Source of the DNA: Verticillium longisporum
Taxonomy: Eukaryota; Ascomycota; Sordariomycetes; Glomerellales; Plectosphaerellaceae
Reading direction: 5' to 3'
DNA length: 64,000 nucleotides
Assembly: GCA_019188255.1 (NCBI GenBank)
Contig: JAETXT010000005.1
Location: 5,084,001-5,148,000 of the forward strand
The position numbers and the translations under genes were made by a program. Shown piece after piece: positions 45,474-57,257 of this stretch. Position 1 is the first letter of the stretch. Each line of letters opens with the position of its first letter. The notes beneath the pieces are model-generated. The model did not search any database. It was not told where the DNA came from and worked only from the letters and a program-made list of their open reading frames with translations.

Positions 45474-47245
45474 GTTGAAAGACGACGCTTGATAATGGAT
45501 GTCTGTTAATGAATACTCAAAAGAAGTAAAGTGCAATGAATATAGAGTGTGAAAGATGGAGTATGGGTAATGTTTGCTGGAGGAGGGTCTCTCACCTTTC
45601 GACGCAGCTTGGGACGTTGATATTCGGAGGAGCAAGAAGCAAGATCTCGTGAGTCGAAAAGGGAGTGATTCATGTCTAGAACAGGCGTTGCTTCAGAGCA
45701 GACCTCTCCATGGGAAGGAAAAGAAGCACTGGCGAGCCTCTAGAAAGGGGGAAAGGACGACCGGACAGTCCAAGGCTTCTGCCTCGCCTACAGTTCGGGA
45801 AAGCGCGATCCTATGAGAGCTGTTCCTTCTTTCACTCCTAACGCGCTTACACACTGCCTCTGTCGAGTCATACTTGGGCATTGCACGCAACGAGAGAAGT
45901 ACGCGACCAACCCTGGATCTATTTGAGCCTGCGCCGGCATGCATGGAGAGCCTGCATGGTAACGACGTCCAGCCATGCTGTTTGGACTTGCAAGATGCAC
46001 TGGAGCTCTGGACGCAGCGTGTCCTGCCACGACGTTAGCATCTACGAGCAACATTACACTCTCATGTTGTAAAGGTGTATTGCAATTTCGAGCTCGAGGT
46101 GAGCAAAAGGGATGGTCGTATTTATTCCACACTCTGTGTTTGCTCACACGGCAAAAGTACCCAGCAAACTAACACCCGTCGTAAGACAGGTGAATAGCGA
46201 TTGAAGTTATTGAAGACGAAGCCTTGCCTTGGCAAGCTTTCACTCGATTGACACTCCACCGCATTGAACTTGACAGAACAAAGTTTGTCCGACAATTGGC
46301 CGGTGACAAGAGACGTAGCCTTCAGGGCTTGTTGGAGGTGTGCTCCGATAGAAAGAGTTCATAACGAGATTGGCTGAGGCTCAGACAAGACAGCCAGACC
46401 AGCGCGTGTTTGTGGGTTCTCGTATTGGATCGCCACACGATTCGTTACCCACCTACCTTTCTCGCCTCGTTCGGTAAGGCACCAAATCTACCTTGAGCTA
46501 GGATCGTAGGGAGATATGTGATGTAAGCGGTCTTCGAGAGTGACCTCCGGTTTCCGAGGGCACCACCTGCATCATGCCTGAATCAGGAAGGCGGACAGGC
46601 GTAACCAATATGGACGACCATGACTTGTGCCTGTGGAAAACTGACAGTATTGTCATGCCCGAGAGTCTCGAGTTCGATGCCACTTTGTGAGCACGAGCGC
46701 TCTGGCATGGAAGAACAGGGCGTGCTTTGAACGCTCCTCGCGGTGGAGAGAGGAGAATAGGAAACCCGAAAATGAGGGCGGAAAGGGGGCTGTCCACAGT
46801 CCACTCCCAAAGGCAACATCCTTGCGGAGCGACCCGATACTCTGACCATATCCATCTCAGCCAACAACCGGACGACCACTCACACACAAGCATATCTTTA
46901 CCAGCTCAACGGATTGAGTGGAAGCACAGACGGAGCGTTTATAGCGCCCTCGGAAACCCTTTTTTTCACTGCTTTCTACAAACCAAGGTGGAGAAGGTGG
47001 AGAACCCTGAGGCCGCGCATGATGCAGGAACCAGGGTCCCAGAAATGGCAGCCCAGCCCTTAAGCATGACCGGGGCTAATATAGTACTATTTTCATGTCC
47101 CAAATGCTGCTGCCTAGTGCGGGTCTGGAACCTCGACCTCTGTCTACAGCGGGCGGTTTATAGGATGTGGCCTCGCCGCCGAGGACCCTATCGTGGCTGG
47201 CTCGCGTGTTTTGGAGGTTGACAGCATTAGACCACTATCGCAAAG
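45474..47245. other. Divergent intergenic region, no gene seen
   Basis: These 1.77 kb lie upstream of both the bZIP-like gene (-) and the glycosyltransferase gene (+). Only short frames without family resemblance are present. No tRNA-like T-arm context was found. Confidence 0.5.
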
Positions 47246-48506
47246 ATGCTCCCTGTGGTGCCTGTCAGGATCGTCCGGCTCGGAGCCTTGTGCGTCCTCA
47301 TCACAGTGACCGTCTTGATAACGAGCTACATGCTCATGAACCGTCATCATGGCATCGACGACAAACTCGAATTGCTCGCCTTCACCGACAATGGCACCGC
47401 CTACGCCCTCCATGACACCCTGACCCCGTCCTGGACGACCGAACAGCTCGTGCCACGATTCGCGTATGTCCAGTACGCGACGAACCTGGAGTATCTATGC
47501 AATGCGGTAAGGACTGGGCCTGTCGACCCTATGTAGGGGGAGCTGACCGTTCTCGTAGCTTATCAACTTCACCCTGCTACGTCGTTATGGTGCCCAGCAC
47601 GATCTCGTGCTCATCCACCCCGAGAAGTGGACGCAAGGGACCTCGAGACAGGCAAAGGCGATTCGCAATCTGAAAGAGGCACATCCCGAGATCCAGCTTC
47701 GCCCCTTTGGCGTCCTCTCCACGACCAAGGGCGATGCCACATGGCGTGACAGTCTCACCAAGTTCCACGCCTTTGCTCTGACCGACTATACGCGCGTTCT
47801 CGCCTTCGACTCGGACACGCTCGTCCTCAACTCGATGGACCACTACTTCCTCGCGCCCCTAGCCGCCGTCGCCGTTCCACGTGCGTACTGGCTGACGACA
47901 GCCGCCTCTCCCCAAGACGAAAGTGAGGGTGAGCATGAGGAACAGGGCAGTGATAGTGAAAGTGGAAGCAGCATCACCGGCAGCCCCAAACCAACGGCCA
48001 AGCCCAAGCCCAAGCCCAAGCAGGCCCCCTCGATCGCCCAGCAGGTCCTCGGATCGCACGTCATGCTCCTCGAGCCCGACACGAAGCGCTACGAGCGCAT
48101 TGTCGATAATGCCGTCACGACGGGCGATTTTGACATGGAGGTCGTCAACCACCTCTTCGCCGACAACGCCATGATGCTGCCGCACCGCCGCCTCGCCCTG
48201 CTGACGGGCGAGTTCCGCCACGCGCCGGACGACCACGCCGCCTACCTCGCCCCCGATACGGACGAGGAGTGGAATGCCATGGGCGAGGTCTCGCGCTCGT
48301 ACCTCGTCCACTTTAGCGACTGGCCGCTGCCGAAGCCGTGGAAATCGAGGACCCAGGCGCAGTGGGACGCCGCCCTGCCGGCGTGCGACGAGAACGAGCC
48401 GCCCCGGGATGACAGGCCAAAGTGCGCCGACAGGGTCATGTGGACGGGTTTCTACGACATGTACGATCAAATGAAGGGCGAGGTGTGCGGAGTGCTCACC
48501 TCGTAG
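47246..48506 (+). CDS. GT8-type glycosyltransferase, GNT1-like N-acetylglucosaminyltransferase candidate
   Basis: A type II membrane protein expected in the Golgi. Exons 47246-47506 and 47559-48506 (intron 52 nt) give 402 residues. The N-terminus MLPVVPVRIVRLGALCVLI followed by TVTVLITSYMLM is a signal anchor. The luminal domain shows FAYVQYATNLEYLCNALINF, the donor-binding DxD in VLAFDSDTLVLNSMDHYFL (near residue 170), GSHVMLLEP, and the pair DMEVVNHLFADNAMMLPHR and YLVHFSDWPLPKPW typical of glycogenin/GNT1-like GT8 enzymes. The closest described function I know is the alpha-1,2-GlcNAc transferase Gnt1 acting on mannan side chains. Donor and acceptor here are inferred. An acidic/Lys-Pro insertion (DESEGEHEEQGSDSESGS to KPKPKPK, about residues 197-225) interrupts the catalytic domain. 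Confidence 0.82.
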
Positions 48507-49379
48507 AGCTGGGTGGGTGTGTTTTCTCGAGGTGTTGATGTTTCATCTGGGTAGCATTTGAACCATGCATACATAGCGCAGCGGGTTTTGTTTTCGATTT
48601 GAAAAAAGTTCTGATACATCAAATAAGACGGTTCTTGGTGACAGCCATCTTGATCTAGTAGTTCATGGGCTGTCGTTGACATATTGATCATCATTTCTTG
48701 ACCGATGTAACAGCGAGGGCAGGGGCAGGCCCGCGGAAGCTTTATATACCGCCTACTCCAAGTGGTAGCTGGTCCCGGGGCCGTACCCATGCGAAAACAT
48801 CAGCCTCGCAGGAAGGGTCTTGCAGCTTGGCCGTGTACACCAGCGTATTTGGGCAATATACATGGCCAGGCGCTTTCATACCGTTGGATCCTTAGAAGCT
48901 AAAGCCGCGTGGAACCCCCGCGACTGTTCCGAACGCACGCCTCTCTTACCGACGACAATGGTGTCTTGGCCAATTCTACTCTGACATTTTCCGGCGTAGC
49001 AAATTGGTAACCCAGACAAGGATGAGATGTCTTACATGGCTGTAGACGGAAACATACTGATGAAGACCGTATTGTCAAACGTTACAGGCACCTCCGGCTG
49101 TTCGTAGTCTGGTCCTTTGATAGCAGGTAGGCCGTGAATTATTCGAGTCAGACGCGTCTTCCTTCGCTGTCGAGCAGGAAAGAGTCATGCTGACCTTGGC
49201 CAGGGAGCTTAGGATGGCAGACATACACTTTGACACTTGCGAGTCGAACTCATGGTACATTACAACGCCTCATTAATGGTAGCTCTATGGATTTAATCAC
49301 ACAGCAACCGTCATTAAAAATTGCACGCATCGTCCACCCGACGCCTACACGCTCAGCATCAACGCCGCCGCCACTGCGC
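48507..49379. other. Convergent intergenic region
   Basis: These 870 bp lie between the 3' ends of the glycosyltransferase (+) and the secreted-protein gene (-). No gene or repeat is recognised. Confidence 0.5.
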
Positions 49380-50307
49380 CTAGGGCCCCACGATCCCAGT
49401 CCGGAGGGTCCCTGCGGCGTCGTCGTCGTCGTTGTTGTTGTTGTTGCTTCCGCCGTTGCTGTTCTCGTCGCCGCCGTTGTCGCTGCCGCCGTCGGTCGCA
49501 TCACGATCAGGGACCTCATCGGGATCATTGCTGCCCTGCACGACACTCGAGGCGCGCACGCAGCGCAGCGCAGTCGAGTCATCGCCCCACTTGAGCACCA
49601 CAGGCCAGACGTTTGTCACGGCCACGGCGTAGGCTTCCTGCGCGGCATCAGAGCCCTCAGCCTCGGCGCCGCTGGCGTGGGCGAAGAAGCGACCCGTCTC
49701 CGTAATGTTCTTGGGGACGCCTGCGAAGCGTTAGTAAAGATTGTCGTCAGGGGCCTGCATCAGGGTTCAACTTACGGAACGCCCAGCTGGAGACATCGGT
49801 CGAGATCCAGTCCTCGCAGCTACTGGGCACTTCGACATCGCCGCTACACGCACCGGCCGCCTCGAGGCCCTTCTTACACGCATCGCTCAGCTCCTCACAG
49901 CTGCCGTCGTCGCCCTGCGCGTCCCGCCTGGCATTGGAGCTGAGGCCCCGCCAGACGGTGGCGCAGGCCTCGCCTTCAGGTGCAACGCCGTTGGGTGAGG
50001 CGAGGGCGAGGACAGTGAGCTGGGTAACATCATCGTCCGCAAAGGAGCCGGAACCGGCGTCATCGAGAGACACGTCGGCGGCAACAAGAATACGGAGACC
50101 CCAGGCGCCGGCGCCGTTGGCATTTGATGTGTCGTTGGCGCCAAACCCGGGGACGGGCAGCGAGGTTGTGGCGTTAGGTTGGGCGAGGGCGAGGCCAAAG
50201 GAGCGCGAGGGCAGGGAGTAAGGCGGCGAGGCGCCCGGCGAGCCTGTGGAGACGGAAGAGGCCACGGCGAGGGCGGCGAAGGGCAGGGATCGGATGAAGG
50301 CAGACAT
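49380..50307 (-). CDS. Uncharacterised secreted protein with acidic/Asn-rich tail
   Basis: Exons 50307-49776 and 49720-49380 (intron 49721-49775, with CTAAC and CAG) give 290 residues. The N-terminus MSAFIRSLPFAALAVASSVS is a signal peptide. The mature part has about six cysteines (EACATVW, GSCEELSDACKKGLEAAGAC, SSCEDW, LRCVRAS), several N-X-S/T sites, and a C-terminus with Asn and Asp runs (NGGSNNNNNDDDDAAG). The last residues TLRTGIVGP are not hydrophobic enough for a clear GPI signal. The segment GAWGLRILVAADVSLDD and the later VTNVWPVVLKWGDDSTALR may belong to one folded domain. I do not recognise a family. An extracellular or wall-associated role is inferred from the signal peptide only. 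Confidence 0.75.
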
Positions 50308-51937
50308 GATGCGTGTGTGGCACCCAAGGGGGGTATAGTTGCTGGGTTGGTGGCTGTGCTGGGTGATTCAAGTCTCTGGCGGTAATCCTGCCTATCGTCT
50401 GATGGTGTCGTCGTTGATGGACCGTTGATATGGAGAGAGATGCAGACGGAAGATGGGAATGAAAAGGGCTGGAGGCGCAGTCGAGCGGCATCCGGAGCAA
50501 CAGCTGATATATGTCAGACGACGTTGGGCCAACCGCTCGCTGCGCAGCCGCCCAACAACCCATACATGGGCACAGACACGGCCAGCCAGGCACAGGCAAT
50601 TCAGGTCCGAGAAGCCAAGGCCTCAAGCGGGCCATCGCCATCGTGTCAAGCCCTCGACCAGTGCCGCCAAGCGCAGCACCTTGGCGCCATATACCCCCGG
50701 CGCTGCGCCGTCCGATTCGGCGGCAGAAGCAAGCACGGGTCTAGAGTGACGTGAAGCTGGGGCCCGGCCGAGTTTTCAAGGGGGGCGCACGTCGGGAGCT
50801 CGGGGCGTGTGGTGCCTGGCGGCGTCGGGTAGTTGATGGCCAGACGCACAGGCTGGGCCCATGTTGATGGGGTGATGGCAAACACGGCAGACCTGCGGGT
50901 GGAGTAGTCCGGTTGGTGTTGTTGCACGATAGGACGCCACGATTGGCAAGGGAGCAGGTTGTTGGAACCAATGTTTCGGGTCTTTTGGCGTCCATGCTTG
51001 GTGTGGCTCGGCATTTGCATGCAGCTGACAGTGTTGGTGTGAGGGAGAGACCTGGTTTATGATTCATCTCAGAGGACGAATACGAAAGGAGGTGCAGGAG
51101 GCAAGAATCACTTCCACTGTGAAGCTCGGTATAAGTCGGCGAGAAGCTCACACCTGCCCGCTTGCTCTGTTGGCGCTTCGTACCTTCCAACCTTAGGTAC
51201 GTACCTCAAGGTAAGTACCTTACCTAGGTACCTAGGTAAGTACCTGGGTAAGGCAATGTACCTTACCTAGGTGGTAGGTAGGCGCCTATCGAACAAAATG
51301 ACGACCGACTCGAAAGAGCACACATCGTGTCCAAGCCATCCGCATGGACTCGTCCACGACCGTTAGTGAAATCTCTGAGTGCGGCGAATAAAGCAAGGAG
51401 GTCGCAAGCCGATATGACTGTCTCACTTCCCCAGTCTTTCAGCAGTGACTGATCGACAACACTACCATTGTGCCCAGCCGAACCTGAGAGAAACAACCAG
51501 GTCCAAGCCGCCGAGCATGGCCGACCGGCAACTTCACATTGCAGCTCAGAGGAGGCGCCTTTGCATTTTGGAGGATTGACAGCCGGTGGGTGGTAGACCA
51601 TTCATGGAAAACTCTTCCTGTCTGGCTCCTTCTCTATCGGGTTATAGCATCTACCATTTCATCTATCGGATATACTGTACTATACTGCGACCAAAAAAGC
51701 TGTCAGCGGAAATGCGCGCTGCTGCTGTTCCGTCCTGTCGGGGTTGACCCGTTGAATGCTACAATGCTTGCCGCCGCCCCCTGAAAAACGCCGTTGAGTG
51801 CCGATGCAACCATCCTGTCGTCATCGTGTTGAAAAAGTTTTGTGTAAACAAACACAAGATGCAAGAAAAAAAAAGAGCGTCCCGAGGGAAGCTCTCAAGA
51901 TCTCTATGCCCCCCCAAGGCCTGCCCAGCCGGTGTGC
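50308..51937. other. Intergenic region with AGGTACCT-type cluster
   Basis: These 1.63 kb lie upstream of the secreted-protein gene and downstream of the hydrolase gene (both minus). The main structure is the repeat cluster at 51193-51284. No gene is recognised. The longest open frame (50741-51190 minus) has no family features. Confidence 0.5.
51193..51284. repeat. Cluster of TAGGTACC/GGTAAGTACC repeats
   Basis: Within 92 bp the sequence is almost wholly made of overlapping GTACCT, CCTAGGTA and GGTAAG units on both strands, including TACCTAGGTACCTAGGTA. Single copies of the same motif occur in at least seven other intergenic spots of this window, and I noticed none in the exons. This type of motif is common in Sordariomycete intergenic DNA. 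Its function is unknown. Confidence 0.7.
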
Positions 51938-53430
51938 TCATGCCAGTCCCTTCTGACTATGGCTCCTTGTCTCGTCCATCTCCTTCCAGATGTACTCATT
52001 GAAATCATCCGCGTTGTCGAGATACAGGTGATGTCCCGCCTTCTGCACGACAATCACCCTCGCCGAGCCATTCTCCCTCCGCTTCTCCTCGGCCGTGCCC
52101 TCAAGCAGCGCTCGCCTCTTTGCTGCCTTGAGTTTCTCCTCGGACGCCAGACCGCCAGCGACGTCCATCCAGTCGTTCTCGCCGTACATCATGACGATGG
52201 GAATACCAGTCTCCTTAATCTTTTGCCCGTTCTTCTCCACCGTCTGCCGGCCGACGCCCTCGATGCGGTCGATGATGGGGCTGCGCGCGTACGCCCCGGG
52301 CGCGAGGATGTATGGTAGCGCGTACTCGCCGCTGCCCTTCTGCCGAAACACCGAAAATGCATAGTCGTGCAGAGAAAGCGCCTCGGCCGTCGGTAGGTGG
52401 TTGAAGCGGCGTGACGTCCAGCCCGAAACGATGCGAGGACCCAATGGGCCACTGAACCGCACAACACTAAAGGGAGACACGTTGGCATCCCAGAGCCAGG
52501 CGAACCAGCCGGGAAGCGGTCGCCTGGGAGCATTGCTCGAGTTTGTCGCCGTCGCGCTCTTGACGCTCGCGTTGGCCTGGTTATGCGTGTCGTTGACGAC
52601 GCTTTCTTGGTCCTGCGTAAACTCGTTCTCGAGCGTTGACGAACCCGGCTCCGGCATGGCTTCGTTGACGGCATAGGGATCCGAGGGCACACCGACGGGG
52701 GATGCGAGAATGAGTTTCTTCAGGTGGCCGGGATATTTGAGGGCATACGCCACGGAAAGGTAGCCGCCCAGGGAGTGGCCGATGAGGGTAAACTTGTCGA
52801 TATTCCTGGCTTTCCTCCACACCTCCAGTGCATCGACGAACCAGGCCTCCGCCTCGTCAATCTTGCCCTGCTTATCTTTGGCATGCATCTTGAAGGGCGG
52901 CCTGGTGGAGTTACCCATGCCGAGCATATCTAGCGCGTACAGCTTCCAGCCTTTGCGTCGTGACAGGGGCTCAAAGTTCTTGTAGTAGAAACCCAGTCCG
53001 GCGCCGTAGCCATGCAGCATGACGAGGTTCTCCTCGACCTTTTCGCCAACGCGCTCGACGGAGTATTCGTTTAGGGCACGGTTCTGACCTGAGAGGTTCA
53101 CCATCTGGGTCTTCCAGACGCGGGGTCCGAAAGGGTCGGACTGATCGGCGGGGTCGATGGTGGCATGTTCGCGGGCGTCCTTGAGGTACGGGATGTGGGC
53201 AAGGACGTTCCGTTCGGCGGTCGAGGGGCTGATGCTGGACCACTGCAACATTGTTAGAAACCATTTGACGTTGGCGTTCACATACAGCTCGGTATGCCGT
53301 GACGCAACACTGGTGGCGACGAAATTACCCATTGGTAGGCAGCTTCTTTGTAGCCCAGAGGAAAGTAGGCAAAGTTGGGACGCGACGGCTTGGCCTTGTC
53401 GTCGACCGTCTTCTGCTGTGCCGTTGCCAT
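51938..53430 (-). CDS. Alpha/beta hydrolase of the CGI-58/Ict1/Cld1 type
   Basis: Proteins of this group act as lysophosphatidic acid acyltransferases or cardiolipin-specific phospholipases at mitochondria and lipid droplets. Exons 53430-53329 and 53242-51938 (intron 86 nt; joins AAYQW to WSSISPSTAERNVLAHIPYL) give 468 residues. Visible motifs are the oxyanion HG in VMLHGYGAGLGFYYKN, LYALDMLGMGNSTRP, the nucleophile elbow FTLIGHSLGGYLSVAYAL, an Asp in MMYGENDWMD, and a final His in AGHHLYLDN that also fits the HX4D acyltransferase motif of CGI-58. A Ser/Thr-rich insertion follows the GVPSDP segment. The frame is open well upstream, with an in-frame ATG at 53598 that would add 56 residues (MIQHHSASAVVHGSRLTF...), possibly a mitochondrial presequence. 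The conserved part starts near 53430. Confidence 0.88.
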
Positions 53431-55154
53431 CGTCTGGTGGGTTCTCCTTTGAATCTTTCTCTGTTGTGCGAGTTCGTCGACGGTGGGGGCGCGAATGGTT
53501 GAGGTACTAGTAGTTGTCGTTCCGACGATGGACGAGGCGGCAGCGAAAGTAAGTCGCGACCCGTGCACGACGGCAGATGCTGAATGATGCTGTATCATAC
53601 CGGGTGGCGAGCGAGGCGGGAGGGCGCAACGGGGTACTTGTAGGTGAGGAGAGCGGGTTTCGACTCGGAGACGGGGGGTGCGGACAAAACGCGGGACCGG
53701 GCTTGATGGTCGTGCCAGACCGATATGCGACAGAATGCGCGAGACAGTGAGAGGCAGCACGACAATGCGCTCAGTAAGTACTGGTACGAATGCGGATGCG
53801 ACGAATGGGATGGCAGGTTTGGTCCAGTAGAACCCTGCCAACAAGGGCGTTGACTCTCGCACTCGGATTTAGATAGCAGTGGTGACGCACTGGATTGCTT
53901 CCTGGGGGCCAGAAGATGTGACTTGAGGTGGCCCTGACGATCTGGGTGGATGGACTTAAGCAGCCGGAGTTTGGGGGGGGGCGCCCGGTTGGGCGGGCTT
54001 TTGAGATGCTCCGTATCAGTCTTGTATACAGGGGGGAAGTAGCCGAGCGTGGCGGAGTTTGCGGTTGGATTGCCGGAGATGGTTGGCTCAAAGGGAGGAA
54101 ACATGTATAGGAGCACAGAGTGTAAAGGAAGTCAACGTAGGACGCAGAAAGTATCGAGCCGCGAAAGAGAGAGGAGGAGAAAACACAAAAGCCAGGTTGC
54201 CATTGGGACATGGGAGGCGAGGCAACCACGCGCACTTACACGGTTTTCGGCTATGTTGAGCTTTCGTTGAGGATAGCGGTCAGATGCGCAGATTTACAGG
54301 GGGGGTTAGAGGGGCAAGAGCGGCTAATGCGGGCCAGATACGGCCCCATGGTACAATACCTGCTATATCCCTTTAGTGCCTAAATTTGGCCTCAGTACTT
54401 CGTATGATCGACAGCCGAGTAGCAGAAAATAAATATCGCCAATTGAATTAAAGGATATAGCGAGCAGTACATCTAGATGCCTGTATGTTACCTATATCTC
54501 ACAGATATACCTGCCCTCAATTATGTACTGAGCTTGTACCTGCTCAGATCCACGTCGAAGCTCATTAGGCAGGCGGTGGTCAGTGTATATACTGAGGCCA
54601 AATTTGGGCACTAAAGGGATGTGGCTGCCTGTACCTGGAGCGCTCTTTCCCTCTCAACGACATTGCCCCGATAGATGCTTCCTCTGGTTTATCGGCTAGC
54701 GCTCTTGCCAAAGTCAATCCAGGCCACAGCATCGGGAAGGATCGCCCAACATGACGCAGGTGGGCGGTGGGTAGTGGGCAGGCAACTCCAACCAGCACCT
54801 GCGACCAGCTGGCCGAGCAAAATCCAGTGAGGCGAGGCGGGCTCCCGCGGCCCTGGAGCTCCCCAGCTGACTGACATCTGATCCTGGATCCAACCCAACC
54901 CACCTTCCACCACCATCTCCAAACTCCAACACCAACACCAGACATCCGCATTCATCAACGTCACAGAATTAACGCCCCCAGATGCCTCGATCTAGCCGTA
55001 GCTGATCCAATGCCAAGTGTCAGCTCACTGCATTGAAAGAATATAGCTCGCCTGCCAATTTCGGCTCGACGTTGGTCGTCCCGAGACCGCCCCCACAATC
55101 TCCATTTCCCTCCCTCTCGACAAGTCCTCGAGAAGCCCCGGCACACATCTTCAC
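53431..55154. other. Divergent intergenic region carrying a MITE-like element
   Basis: It lies between the hydrolase (-) and Spo7 (+) starts. Part of 53431-53598 may be coding if the hydrolase starts upstream. Otherwise the region holds the 54369-54618 element and no recognised gene. Confidence 0.5.
54369..54618. mobile_element. MITE-like 250-bp element with 29-bp terminal inverted repeats
   Basis: The left end (54369-54397) starts CCCTTTAGTGCC and the right end (54590-54618) is its inverse, matching at 28 of 29 positions (the mismatch is T versus C at the thirteenth base). The inside is AT-rich and non-coding, in contrast with its GC-rich surroundings. Both ends are flanked by AT (54367-54368 and 54619-54620), which could be a 2-bp target duplication. 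Size, ends and lack of coding capacity fit a non-autonomous DNA transposon. The superfamily cannot be assigned from the ends alone. Confidence 0.75.
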
Positions 55155-56512
55155 ATGGCCGACGACGTCGACTCGGTCGTCAAGGGAGCCCCTGCGCCTG
55201 GAAAGCATGCATCCGACAATGTCGGGGGCACGAGCGGTGTCACGACCAACACTGGCAAGCACGGCGACCCGCTGAGCCACACACCGAGCTCCCCCTCCAT
55301 GATCTACCTCAACCTCCTCGTCCTCGAAGCTTCTCTACGCGCCCAGTACCTGAACTGCGTGCACGACGCCGCCACGATACCTTCATCTTTGCCATACTGT
55401 CACTGAGGATCGGGGGATTCGGCAATGCCCTGTTCTTTGCGCCACGCGAGGACGGTGTTGGCGTAGGAGGGTCTGTCTACTGGGGTGTTGAGACGATCGA
55501 GAAGCTCTGCTTTATGGGAGGCATCATGACCGCTATTCTGGTCTGGGCCACCGGCATCTGGGATCGCGGCATCCGCTGGCCCAGACGTTGGTTCGCCATT
55601 TCTAACCGCGGCCTGCGCGGCTTCAATGCGAAGCTCGTCATCATACGACGGCCTCTGTGGGCCGAAGTTGGCTCCACTGTCGGCTTCTTCCTGACCTATG
55701 GTCTTTTCTCCCACACGGCCAGTTCGTCTTATCGCTACATCGATCCATCAATTCTGCGTGCCGTCGAGAAGGAGCTTCGCCTCACAACCGAGAAGCATCC
55801 CGCCTTGCCCATCCTTACCGAAGACGAGGAGAAAGGCGGTCACGAAGAAGATCTTGCCCCGGGAGGCGACTACGTCAAACTGTTGCTGCTAGCCAAACCT
55901 TTCACGCCAACATTCCGAGAGAACTGGGAGCTGTACCGAAGTGAGTACTGGGAAAAGGAGAACGAGCGCCGCGCCCTCATCCTGAAGAAATTGAAGGAGC
56001 ATGAGCGACGACTGGCCAAGGAGACCTGGGGCATATTTTGGTGGTTGCCTTGGCATCGTATGGATACTGGCCGCCCACGCTCCTCGACAATACTTCAAAG
56101 CCGGAATCGCGATCAGGATCATGACCCCGAGAAGCTCCATCCGCGTACTGCAGCCCTTGAGAAGCAGCACCGGCGCCGCGGTAGTAGCGTGCGCCGGCGC
56201 AGCTCGACCAGCTCTTCTCGCAGCCCTCTGCCGGCCGACGGCGAGGATGCATCCGTCAGTCGCAAAGCCAGCACGGCCTCTAATGCTTCGGACAAGAAGA
56301 GGCGGAACAAGCTTTCGACGAGCTCCAAGCCCAAGCGACCCAACGTGGAATCGAGGTCGGTGACACCGGACATCCCATCACCCCTAGCACGGGAGAGCAG
56401 CGTTGCTAGCGACGTGACATCATCGGATGTGGGAGGAGAGCGGATGCTGCGAAGCTCGTCGTCCAAGTCCAGCGTGGGCACGGGCCGGGATTCCAAATTG
56501 AGCGAAGCGTGA
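55155..56512 (+). CDS. SPO7: Spo7, regulatory subunit of the Nem1-Spo7 phosphatase
   Basis: Spo7 binds the phosphatase Nem1 in the nuclear/ER membrane. The complex dephosphorylates and activates phosphatidate phosphatase Pah1, directing lipids to triacylglycerol and limiting nuclear membrane growth. The N-terminus MADDVDSVVKGAPAPGKHAS leads to the family core SPSMIYLNLLVLEASLRAQY, followed by LRARRRHDTFIFAILSL and two hydrophobic segments (IGGFGNALFFA and KLCFMGGIMTAILVWATGIW). Next come RRWFAISNRGLRGFNAKLV and GFFLTYGLF, and a basic Ser-rich tail. The frame breaks at 55352-55356. One added base joins QYLN to LRARRRHDTF, an invariant part of the family, so an assembly error is likely. No intron is needed. 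Corrected length is about 452 residues. The long charged tail after residue 290 is typical of filamentous fungi. Confidence 0.88.
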
Positions 56513-57257
56513 TGAATGACAATTGACGAGTCTCCAAGAGACGATTTTACGAAGCTTTATTCCCTCCATGCGTGTCGAAAGTCTTCCCAACTCTGATGAA
56601 TCCAAAACGAGAAGCGCTTCTACCAGTTGGGCCTAGGAGACATCAAGCTGATGGCGTTACTGCCACGTTTTCTCCACTTGTCGCCGTGCTAGTCAGGTAC
56701 GACACACCGGGTCTCACGGCCTGGCGACCCTCAAGCTCTCAGCTTGCGCTACTCGTGACGCGTCACCATCATCCCATCCAACCCATTGAAGGTGAGCCTT
56801 CTCATACAGCAGTGTTGCCAGAAACGTGGCACGCTGCCAAGCCAGTGACGTCCCTCCAGATTCGATCCCCGTACTACTAGTTCCCATTCAGTCCACAATC
56901 GGCAACCCCGGCCTGCAGCCCAGCCAGGTAGTTGACCAATCTATGTATGGGAACCCTGCTTTGACATCACTGGGGTCTGTAGTCATTGCGCGTCTTCCCC
57001 CGCCTCACGCCTCCAGCCTCATGCCGCCGGGGAAAAGGTGGTCTGCGACGAAAGCCGGGCGCGGTTTGCCAAGATGGCGATGACTGCTGTTCCTCATATA
57101 CCACGCCCTTGCCATTGCCATTCCTGTTCCCAATGACTGTACTGTAATAACCTGGAAATTGCCCCCATCTGTGTGCACGACTCTTCGTGGCCCAGACATA
57201 CAAGCGCCCTTGTTTCCTCGATTGGAGCTTCAATAGCAAGCAGAACTTTGGGATAGC
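56513..57257. other. Intergenic region between Spo7 and the PLD-like gene
   Basis: These 745 bp hold no recognised gene or repeat. They probably include the 3' region of Spo7 and the promoter of the PLD-like gene on the same strand. Confidence 0.5.

Noticed and set aside
46660..46700. GAGTTCGATGCC resembling a tRNA T-arm
   Set aside because: The flanking bases do not form the five-pair T stem, acceptor stem or anticodon arm.
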